Translations under genes and position numbers: made by a program | Part shown: positions 55,690-64,000 of the stretch, in pieces | How positions within the stretch are numbered: the first letter of the stretch is position 1 | Layout of the letters: each line of letters begins with the position of its first letter | Notes under the pieces: model-generated | The model's input: only the letters and a program-made list of their open reading frames with translations | Database searches by the model: none | What the model was told of the DNA's origin: nothing | NCBI RefSeq assembly: GCF_000276665.1 | Contig: NW_004955477.1 | Span: 550,381-614,380, forward strand | DNA: 64,000 nucleotides | Direction of reading: 5' to 3' | Source: Chinchilla lanigera | Lineage: Eukaryota > Chordata > Mammalia > Rodentia > Chinchillidae

Positions 55690-56162
55690 ATGACAGAATG
55701 ACCGATATGCCATCTCCTGGGGAGGAGGAAAAGCAGATAGAGAAGACGTTCTAAGGCTGTCAGGGATCTAAAAACGGGATGGTCATGAGGTGACAACAGT
55801 GGGACAAGCCACAGAAGCAGCAGATAGCAAGGGCCTGTGAGTGTAGTGGGACTGAGGAGGGGCTGCCCCTGTGAGACTGGCTTGGCCAACCTAGCATCCA
55901 AAAAGAGGGCTGGGAGCAGTAACTGAATAAAAAGGCTCCGATAATCCCTTTCTCATCTGTCCCAGCAGCATCCTAAGACAAGCTAGCAGGAAGGAAAGAC
56001 ATATATCCAAGCCTTTTCTACTCCAATTTTTTTCTTTCATCAATTTTTTCAATCTTTGGTTCAGTCATTCAAGAAATATTTGTTGAATATGTACTACATG
56101 CCTGGGAAACTGGTAGAAAGTTTCTCCACTCACTAAGAAGTTTTGGAACATCTTCTTCAAGC

Positions 56163-56320
56163 TTTTTTTCCTCCACTCTTTGGTACTGTCTCATTGGGTG
56201 CTCATTATGCAGCCTGAGCTGGCCTTGAACTCAATGTAACCCAGGCTGGACTAGAATTTAGGAACCCCCTGCCTCAGCCTCTGAGTACTGGGGTTACAGG
56301 CACATGCCACTCTGCCTGAC
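56163..56320 (-). repeat. B1 SINE
   Basis: Antisense B1: 'cctgagctggccttgaactc', 'ccctgcctcagcctctgagt' and 'actggggttacaggcacatg'. More diverged than the copies at 48866 and 59668, with no certain target duplication. Confidence 0.82.
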
Positions 56321-56477
56321 ATCAAATTTATTTTTATTTCTGTCTAAATACATCATTGTAAGAAGGGAACATGAATACGCAGGCACATATCTGTACACAC
56401 AAGGGTATGTACAACACACAAATTGGCACATACACAAATGCACACATACTTGTACACACAAGTGTGTGTGCAGTTTC

Positions 56478-56563
56478 TCTCTCTCTCTCCGTCTCTTTCT
56501 CTGTCTCTTTCTCACTCTCTCTCTCTCTCTTTCTCTCTTTCTTTCTCTCTCTCTCTCTCTCTC
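56478..56563. repeat. CT-rich microsatellite
   Basis: Imperfect (CT)n/(TTTCT)n tract next to a CA/TG-rich stretch (56385-56470). The Ser-Leu-rich and Arg-Glu-rich open frames in this place are artefacts. Confidence 0.93.
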
Positions 56564-57131
56564 CTTGGCAACCTACACCTTGTCTTCCTGGCAGTGGTTA
56601 TTTTTGAAAAACAAATAGGCTGTCCAGAATTAATTTTAACATCTACTTGTAGGGAAAAAAAAAGTGAGCAAAATTATGCCTTCATCCATGGAGAAAAGTC
56701 ATCATTTCATCCCACTTAGCAGTCTGAAAAGTTCAGGAAAACTGTGAAAATTCATCCATTGGAGAAGGGCCAACAGAGGCAAATTTTAAACTTTTTAGAG
56801 TATACTTTTTATTAAAATATAAAATAGGTACAAAAATAGTGCAGAAAATGTAGATGAACAGCTGAGTGAATTTCTACAAAAATTGGTGCAGCTGTGTGAC
56901 CAGCACTCAGACTGAGGAAAAGGTGACAGTCCTCCAAACTGTGCAGTCAGCTGCTGCTCACCTATCCTTAAAATAATATGCTGACTTCCTTTACTATTGA
57001 TACATATTACCTATTTTTCAACTTTGTATAAAAACAATACCGTAGTGTACACTTTTTAAATTTTTTACTGAACAGTGTATATCTGTAAGTCCATCTGTGT
57101 GCTTATAGGTAGCAATAACTTGCTCGTTCTT

Positions 57132-57225
57132 TTTTTTTTTTTTCTTTTTCCAGTACCGGGAATTGAACTCATGACCTTGCACTTGCCAGGCAGGTGCTGT
57201 GCTGCTGAGCTAAATCCTCAGCCCC
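57132..57225 (-). repeat. ID SINE with target-site duplication
   Basis: Antisense ID: poly-T, 'ccagtaccgggaattgaact', 'catgaccttgcacttgccag' and 'gctgctgagctaaatcctca'. AACTTGCTCGTTCTT at 57117-57131 repeats with one change at 57226-57240. Confidence 0.93.
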
Positions 57226-57400
57226 AACTTGCTCATTCTTATAGAATATTTCATTATAGGAATATATTATTTTCACGAATTGAAAACATCTCATTATTAT
57301 AAAAATGCCAGTTTCCCCCAAACTGACCTAGAGATTCAGTGTCTTCTCAGTTGAATTATCAGCAAGATTTGACAGGCATGAGAGGTGAAAATTGACACTG

Positions 57401-57502
57401 ATAGCTAGGGATATAGCTTAGTGGCATAAGCACCTGTGTGGCAAGTGCAAGGTTGTGAATTCTATCACCGGTAGTGCAAAAAAAAAAAAAAAAAAGAAAG
57501 CC
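57401..57502 (+). repeat. ID SINE with target-site duplication
   Basis: Sense ID, diverged: 'agctagggatatagcttagt', 'gcacctgtgtggcaagtgca' and an A tail of about 18. AAAATTGACACTG is repeated exactly at 57388-57400 and 57503-57515, so the divergent body belongs to a different, still recently active subfamily. Confidence 0.92.
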
Positions 57503-57515
57503 AAAATTGACACTG

Positions 57516-58545
57516 TTATTAGTGTATATATATGAAAATCCAAAAGACCAAGAAAGGCCAAGATAATCTTGCAGAAAAACAAAGTTGGTGAACTTGCATG
57601 ATCAATATCAAGATTTATAAAGATCAGTATAAGAAAGTATGGTATTAATTCAAGAATAGATTATAGGGTGGCATAAACTAGAAATGATCTCCCTATTATG
57701 TGGTTGCCTGATTTATGACAAAGTTAACATTACACAGCATTGGGCAAAGTATAGTCTTCAGTAGATGGTGCTGGATCAATTGTTCATACTTACAGGGAAA
57801 ATAGAGATCATAATCATGACCCCTACCTCACACCTTAGGAAATGCTTCTGGATGCACTATATATCTCAATGAAAAGTAGAACAATAAAGCTTCTAGAAGA
57901 AAAAAGCATATCCTCTTGGATGTGTACTGTGTAGGCAGAGATTTCTTAAGTACCACTAATGGTAAAAGACAAACTTGATAAATTGGACTGATTTAAAATT
58001 TAAAACTTTAGTTCAGTAGAAGACCATGAAGAAAATGTGAACACTAGCCATGAAGTGGAGGTATTTGCAATTTGTATAGCCAACAAAGACTTGCTCCTGG
58101 GTATGGAAAAAAACATCTGACCGCCCAATTAAAAAATATATATGAAGAACTTGAGCAGACACCTCACTAAAAAAGTTAACAAATATATAAAGAGTTGCTC
58201 AACTTCATTAATAGAAAAATGTAAATTAAAAGAGAATAGGCAAGTTAGTCCCGCTATTCACGCAGTGAAGAAATAAAAGATTGAAAATACCAAGTCTTGG
58301 AAAGGACACAGAAAAAACAAAATTTTTATGGTTGGACAGTGCTGCTGGTTGAGCACTAATTTAGCACAACCATTTTGCAAAACTGTTTAGTAATATTTAC
58401 TACAGTTGGTCTTATTTATTCCCTATGACATAAAAATTCTACTCCTAAATTTATACCCAGTAGCAACACATAATTACATGCATAAAAAGAAATGTACAAG
58501 ATTATATATACCAGCACTATTCCTAGTAGCCAAAAAAAATCCTTC
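57516..58545 (+). repeat. Old L1 ORF2 3' region
   Basis: Sense remnants of the ORF2 C-terminal part: 'agatggtgctggatcaattg', 'gaaaagtagaacaataaagc', 'ggtaaaagacaaacttgata', 'cattttgcaaaactgtttag' and 'atttatacccagtagcaaca' occur in the usual L1 order. There is no continuous frame. It is older than the two antisense L1s. Confidence 0.85.
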
Positions 58546-58748
58546 AAGATCAGAATAGATATTGCTCACTATTTTATTTTTTAATCTTCATCATTTCTTT
58601 GTGTTCACTTTGAGTATTATTTGATTTATTGTTTTTTCTAATTTCTGGAGATGAATACTGTACTTGAATTATTGATTTCTAGGCTTTTTTCTAACTTAGG
58701 GTTATACATTTCCTTTGACTGTACCCCTCAAGTTTTCATACGATATAC

Positions 58749-59012
58749 ATGTGTATGGTGCATCAGGTGAAAAGTTGGTGTGACCCTGTCTGGCGCTGGA
58801 ATGAGGACAGACTCTGGTGGAGAAAGAGAGGCAGCACAGACTCAGTCGCCAGTGTCTGTGTCACGCCATCGCTGAGCGGAAAGAATGGCTCCAGCAAGAG
58901 CAAATGTGGACACAAGATGATTCACTCATTCATCTGGTCCACCGGCGGGGGAGGGAAATGACAGCAGACTGGAGAAGCAACCTACTGCAGCTGGAAACCC
59001 ATGATAACTTAT
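58749..59012 (+). pseudogene. Possible retropseudogene fragment, unidentified
   Basis: Two overlapping frames look protein-like. The upstream frame gives VWRWNEDRLWWRKR. The other frame, from 58817, gives EKERQHRLSRQCLCHAIAER and then KEWLQQEQMWTQDDSLIHLV, rich in charged and aromatic residues and unlike the AT-rich surroundings. A single frameshift near 58820-58835 would join them. There is no recognised domain, no splice sites matching BTBD16, and no clear poly(A) tail. It may be a processed pseudogene fragment or chance. I cannot name the parent. Confidence 0.25.
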
Positions 59013-59081
59013 GAAAAAAATAGAATCTGTGGCAGGGGTTTTATTTTGGATTAGTTAACGTGCATTAAGATAAATCCACTC

Positions 59082-59185
59082 GGGGCTGGGGATTTAGCTC
59101 AGCGGCAAAGCGCCTGCCTGGCAAGCGCAAGGTTATGAGTTCGGTTCCCGGTACTGGAGAAAAACCAAAAAAAAAAAAAAAAAAA
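59082..59185 (+). repeat. Young ID SINE
   Basis: Full-length sense ID with a long A tail. AGATAAATCCACTC at 59068-59081 repeats with one change at 59186-59199. The body is almost identical to the copies at 42847 and 55574. Confidence 0.97.
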
Positions 59186-59667
59186 AGATAGATCCACTCA
59201 CTTATTGAGAGCTCACCGCTATGGTTTTTTTTTTAAATGCCACCTTGCTGAAATCATCTACTGTGCTTTGACACTTAGCTCATGTCTCCCAGGGTAAATG
59301 CTTGGGGAATATCTCTTTCCCCACAATGTAACACAGATACCCATTTCCTGGGCTTTCTGGTGTCTCATGTACATCTTTATAAGATTTCTCACTTATTTAA
59401 AACATATACTGTCACCATCTGTTCATAAGCATGGCTCCCACATGGCCATTTGTAGAAGGAACTATATGTTATTACCTTCACATTCCCAGTGCCCAATGCA
59501 GTATTTAGTAGCTGTTCACGATGTATTGAAAGAATGATGCTTTAAATGTTTTTTAGTGGTAACTTTTGCCTCTGAAATATTTCTATTTAACTCTGAAAAC
59601 TACTCAGCATTGGATGTCACATACATACTACAAGGAGGGTCGTAGTGACTTTTTGTTTAGCTGTTTG

Positions 59668-59833
59668 ATTTTTTTTTTTTTTTTTTTTTTAGGTTTTTTG
59701 AGACAGGGTCTTGTTCTAGTTAAGGCTGGCCTTGAACTCACTATGTAGTTCAGGCTGGCCTCAAACTGATGGTGATCTTCCTGCCTCAGCCTCCAGAGTA
59801 CTGGGATTACATGCATGTGCCATCACGCCCTGC
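59668..59833 (-). repeat. B1 SINE with target-site duplication
   Basis: Antisense B1: poly-T, 'gagacagggtcttgttctag', 'ggctggccttgaactcacta', 'cctgcctcagcctccagagt' and 'actgggattacatgcatgtg'. AGCTGTTTG flanks it at 59659-59667 and 59834-59842. Confidence 0.92.
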
Positions 59834-59900
59834 AGCTGTTTGGTATTAATTGGGAGCAAGCATTAAATTTGCAAGGCTCACAGAGCATGCATGATGGTGT

Positions 59901-60013
59901 TTTTTTTTTTTTTTTTTTTTTTTTTTTTGGTTTTTCTCCGGTACCGGGAACCGAACTCACGACCTTGCGCTTGCCAGGCAGGCGCTTTGCCGCTGAGCTA
60001 AATCCCCAGCCCC
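59901..60013 (-). repeat. Young ID SINE
   Basis: Antisense full-length ID with a poly-T of about 28 and a consensus body ('accgggaaccgaactcacga', 'ccttgcgcttgccaggcagg', 'cgctttgccgctgagctaaa'). ATGATGGTGT is repeated at 59891-59900 and 60014-60023. One of the most recent insertions here. Confidence 0.97.
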
Positions 60014-62692
60014 ATGATGGTGTGTTTTGCATTCAAATGGAGCTCTGTTTCTGAAGCCTGGGGGTGAGTCTCACATTTGTGTGAGCTTTGTATACATTCA
60101 AGCTCAGCAGGAGAGAGGCAACTAACTTGTGGCTTCTTATTCCCATGTGTCCTCTTGGTGTCTGGGACATGGCTGGATTTGAGTGACCTCTGGAAGGATA
60201 AAGAATCTAGCCCAGAATTAAACGTACTTGGTCATAATAATTAGAAGCAGAAAAGATTATCCTAGCTCCAAAAACCTTTCCTCTGGAGAACAAGGGAGTA
60301 ACTTCTTTTATGATTACGTAAGTTGGGATAAATGGCAATTTAGAAGCTGTACAACAAAGTGTGTTCAGTCCATTCCAGTTCTTAAATTGCTCACTTTGTT
60401 AAAGCAAAGGAGATTGATGCTGGAGGGTTGCTTAGAGATCAACTGGCTTTGGCGTTTCATTGTGCAGTTAACTGAGGCACACAGATAGTAAAGGACTTGC
60501 TCAGGCTCCTGTGCAATTGGCTGTGGTTCTGGGGTCTCCTGATAAATCATTTTACTCTGAGATATAATTCTGGTCCTTGGCTTATTCATTAATTACTTAG
60601 TGGGTCCCTCTCCCACACTATAAGGGTGAGTTCTGGCAATGGGCTTACAACCTCATTGGAAAGAGGTCATTGAAATCACCCAGTGGAGCAAATTCCCATA
60701 CACTACTAACTCCAAGATTCAACAAACTGATCCAGCTGTCTCCTCTTTCCTGTTCCCTATTCAAGTCTGAGCCATCCTTTACAGAGCCAACAGGAAGCTT
60801 TCCCTGATTGCCCTTGGCCACTGGAAGGATTCCTCTTCTGAGCTTCTCTTACGCGGAGAGAACAAGAGTATGTGCCAGCTGCATGGGTGTGCCCCGGCCT
60901 GACAAACCGAATAGCGTCTTCCCCATCTCTTCCCACACACACTCTGCCCAGGGGAACCATCTAGGACGAATGCCTGGCCATGCCCCGTACCCCAGGTGCC
61001 CTGTGCTGATTGATGTCGTGAGGAATGCTCTGTGTTGTTATATCCCCCTGGCGGGCAGCAGCCACGTGCTCTTGCGATTCATGAATGGCATTTGCAGATG
61101 TAGCCTGAGAGTCAACGTTTGGTGTGACAATGCTGATCTCTTACCAGAACATTCATTTTGAAATATCTTATGAGTCATGGACATTAGCACCATTAAATTG
61201 TTCTCTCTTAAACTTGCTCCACCAAGTTCTGTACTGGGAGCTTGGTATATTTTGGGACAAGAGGGTTTCTCTCATGTTTTGGATGGCCTGTGTCCTGTCT
61301 TGCTCTGCCAACACTGCCTCTGTTCCCCTTCAGTTTGGCTGTCCAGAGCCTCAATCTCCCTTGGCTCTAAGTGTTATCAGTATGCAAATATACTCAAGTC
61401 CCTAAGTACTATCAGTTTCTAGTCCTTCCCAATTCTCTACTTCCCCTTGTGTCTTTGCTTCCCATAATATTGAGAAGCAGCAAACACCAGTAGCATGGAG
61501 AAATGGAAGGAGTATGAAGAGTCTGGATTAGGAGGTCCTTAGAAGGGCAGCTGTGGTTATAATTAGATAGGATCCTACTCACTCCTCCCCAGTTTCCCCT
61601 CTGTTCAAGGTTCAGAACCACCCTGGCATTCAAAATGACATTGAATTAGGCCTCAATAAATGACTAGTAGGCCGTGCCCTGACAAATAAACATGGCAAAA
61701 ACAAGACAGAACCACATGGGTACGGGAACACTGGCATATCTCATGCCCCAGGGCCACCACTACTGGGATTCCTAGAAGATAAATTGTGGGTAAATGGAGA
61801 GATGAAAAGAAAGACTAGAGAGCTGACAGGGACCAAATCATTCATCCAATCAATTCATCCAAAATATTGCAAGCTAAGCACCCGACACTGTAAGAGACAC
61901 TGAGTGAGAACATACGGAGGTAACACAAACCTCTGTCTTCTGGAACCTGAATCTAGGAGGCAGAGACAGAAAACACCTAAGATGCACATTGGAAGGGGTC
62001 AGCCCTGGTCCGCATTCTGCTTCTGCCATTTACTGCCTCTAAGACTTTGGGGCAGCAACCTTGTCATTGTGCGTGGAGGTAACCACACCTGCTTACCAGA
62101 CGGATGGCTAGGTCAGCTCTGACTTGAGGAGGGGACCTGAGTAGCCCTCTCCAGGAGGAACTGACATTTAAGAACTGATGCTGTCATGGTGGCAGTAAGA
62201 ATTTTGACTCACACTTTGGAGTCAAAAGAGCCATTCCCTAGTTCTTAGATTCCAGAAGGTGCCCAAGTCATCTGCATTGAGTTACATTTAATATATCAAA
62301 TATTATTCAAATAAGCTAAGTAAATTCATAACCCTAAATCCTTTTTATTGTGGCAAAGTATATATTACATACAATTTGCCATTTTAATCATATATATAAT
62401 CATATATGTATAGTTCGGTGGATTAAGCATATTCCTATTGTTTTGCATCCTTCTCCAGAACTTTTTCATCATCCCAAACTGAACTATGAGGCTGAGTTAT
62501 GCCTGTTTCACTGGCATAATGCCTTCAGATTTCATCCATGTTAAACACCGAAGTGTGTGTTTTGTGGCTAAAATTTGAACTGCTGGGGCTAATAGAGTTG
62601 TGGGTTTTATTTAGCAGGAACGGTAACAAGCAGATGACAGGATGCAGGAAGTGAGAAAATCTTGCCAAGAGCTTCTCTAAAATTATAGGCTG

Positions 62693-62786
62693 CGGGCTGG
62701 GGGTGTAGTTCAGTGGCATGGTGCCTGCCTGGCAAGTGTGAAGTCCTGAGTTCAATTCCCTGTACTTTAAAAAAAAAAAAAAAATG
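62693..62786 (+). repeat. ID SINE with short target-site duplication
   Basis: Sense ID: 'cgggctgggggtgtagttca', 'gcctgcctggcaagtgtgaa', then 'gagttcaattccctgtac' and an A tail. ATAGGCTG is found at 62685-62692 and 62787-62794. Confidence 0.9.
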
Positions 62787-63034
62787 ATAGGCTGTACCCT
62801 TAGAGAAATGTTGGCCTCAGGCACTGTGTTTCTGGAGGTCTGTGGGGCGCAGACCCAAACTGGCTGCATCCGGGAACTGTGAATTATCTTCCCGAAAGGA
62901 GTTATACCCTGAGGGTTTCTCAGTGAACTTTAGGAGTCAGGGACGTTTGTGCCTGAAAAGCAAAAGCTAAACTGAATGAGGGCTTCACATAAACAGAGTA
63001 GCAATGGCACTGACTTCTCCCATCCTCCCAAAAA

Positions 63035-63135
63035 GGTCCATGCGGTTATTGTCCCAACCTGACAGAGAAGGACAGTGAAGCCCAGAGAGGCCGAGTCACG
63101 TGCCTGATGGGCAACTGGACCAGGACCAGCTCTTG
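63035..63135 (-). repeat. MIR-like fragment
   Basis: The phrase 'gacagtgaagcccagagagg' followed by 'agtcacgtgcctgatgggca' is the antisense MIR core. Short and diverged. Confidence 0.6.
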
Positions 63136-64000
63136 GTGTGTCTTACTCCAGCTTGGCTGGGCAGTGAGCTGACTCTTGACTGCTTTAGATCAAGAACAGT
63201 GGCCATCCTTGCCACTTTCCCAGGGGGTCACGGAGTCTAAATACCTGTTTCAACAAAGCTCTTCCCAAATCCTCTGAACAGAGAGGTCCTTCAGAGCTGA
63301 GTGCTGCTCGAAGGGAGGATCAGGGCCTAGGCTCTTCTACTCTTGCAGCTGCCCTTCCACTCCAAGCAGAGCAGCAGAACTGGTGCTGTGTGGCTTCTGG
63401 GTTGGAGGGGAAACATCATCCTCTTCCTGCTCTGGCAGCATCTGATTGTATTTAAGCTACGTCTCCAGCTGGTGCTCATACTCAGGAGTGTCTCTGGGCT
63501 AGGGAAGCCCTTACCACAGGGCTGGCTCATTCTGCAGAGCCCTCAGCGAGGCTGGGGTGGGCTGTGTCAGCTTGGTCCTTTCCTCCCTCCTTGACACCTG
63601 CCACCAGCCATAACGCCTCCTCAGATTTCCTATTAAATGATGAAAGAGGCAGAGAAGGAGGTGGCATCCAGTAGGTAGGAAGAGCACAGCAAGAGTTATT
63701 GGTGCCACTAAGGCATCTGTATTGTTAGAGTACTTGCACCGCTCACACTTGCCCCAACTCCCCCTGCCCACAGTGATGGAGGACTGGTTCCAAGATCAAT
63801 AGCCCCTCACGCCTGTAAGTATGACCCTTCCTCTCTGTAGGCCTCATCAGTCACCTCCAGAGACAGGCACATAGTAGGTTTTGAGAAATAGTCCATCCAG
63901 TGGAATCAGAATGCATTCATCTCTATGCCTGTCTCCTCCCTCACAACTCCACAGCACCTGACCCAGCACCTGGGACCCCTGGTGTGAAGAGGTGGAAGAA

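Noticed and set aside
59902..60054. Recurring peptide of type PVPGTELTTLRLPGRRFAAELNPQP in several open frames (also near 24.7, 36.9, 42.9, 55.6, 57.1 kb)
   Set aside because: It is the antisense translation of the ID SINE, not a conserved small protein.

Overview
This window is mammalian nuclear DNA from a rodent. It shows a few short, correctly spliced exons separated by kilobases of intron, and many interspersed repeats: tRNA-derived ID SINEs, B1 monomers, B1-dID dimers (a SINE type known from rodents), L1 LINEs, MIR, a MER5A-like element and ancient MaLR-type LTRs. The young ID subfamily, with its B1-dID dimers, points to a non-murid rodent (squirrel-related, beaver or similar). Castor-like is my guess from memory of the ID consensus and is unverified. 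One run of exactly 100 N marks an assembly gap.

Gene layout, all on the + strand. Positions 1-1183 are the end of a TACC2 intron. Positions 1184-1249 are the last TACC2 coding exon, followed by its 3' UTR and two overlapping-use poly(A) signals near 1677-1701. After roughly 8 kb of intergenic DNA comes BTBD16, a BTB/POZ-domain gene. Eight exons are recognised with consensus GT-AG borders and a continuous reading frame: 14290-14438, 20924-20997, 23213-23356, 26658-26747, 27881-27995, 39977-40046, 41591-41721 and 49450-49569. Together they encode about 297 residues. A frame-compatible candidate start exon lies at 9732-9806. The C-terminal exons are not in the window, so the intron after 49569 runs past 64000. 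The TACC2-then-BTBD16 order is the same as on human 10q26.

Non-coding content. The largest insert is a nearly full-length antisense L1 (about 32.7-39.9 kb) filling most of the fifth recognised intron and ending about 90 bp from the next exon. A second, 5'-truncated antisense L1 sits at about 49.8-52.5 kb. The last intron is rich in recent SINEs, several with clear target-site duplications. A pair of about 565-bp direct repeats (15.2-15.8 and 16.3-16.9 kb) belongs to no family I can name. Strong CTCF-like motifs occur at 7276-7294 (between the two genes) and at 41533-41547 (just upstream of a BTBD16 exon).

I found no operon, CRISPR array, phage or other dedicated novel system. Almost all long open frames in the window are chance or repeat-derived. 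The observations most worth following are the candidate first exon, the exon-proximal CTCF motif, the unnamed paired repeat, and a coding-like island near 58.8-59.0 kb.
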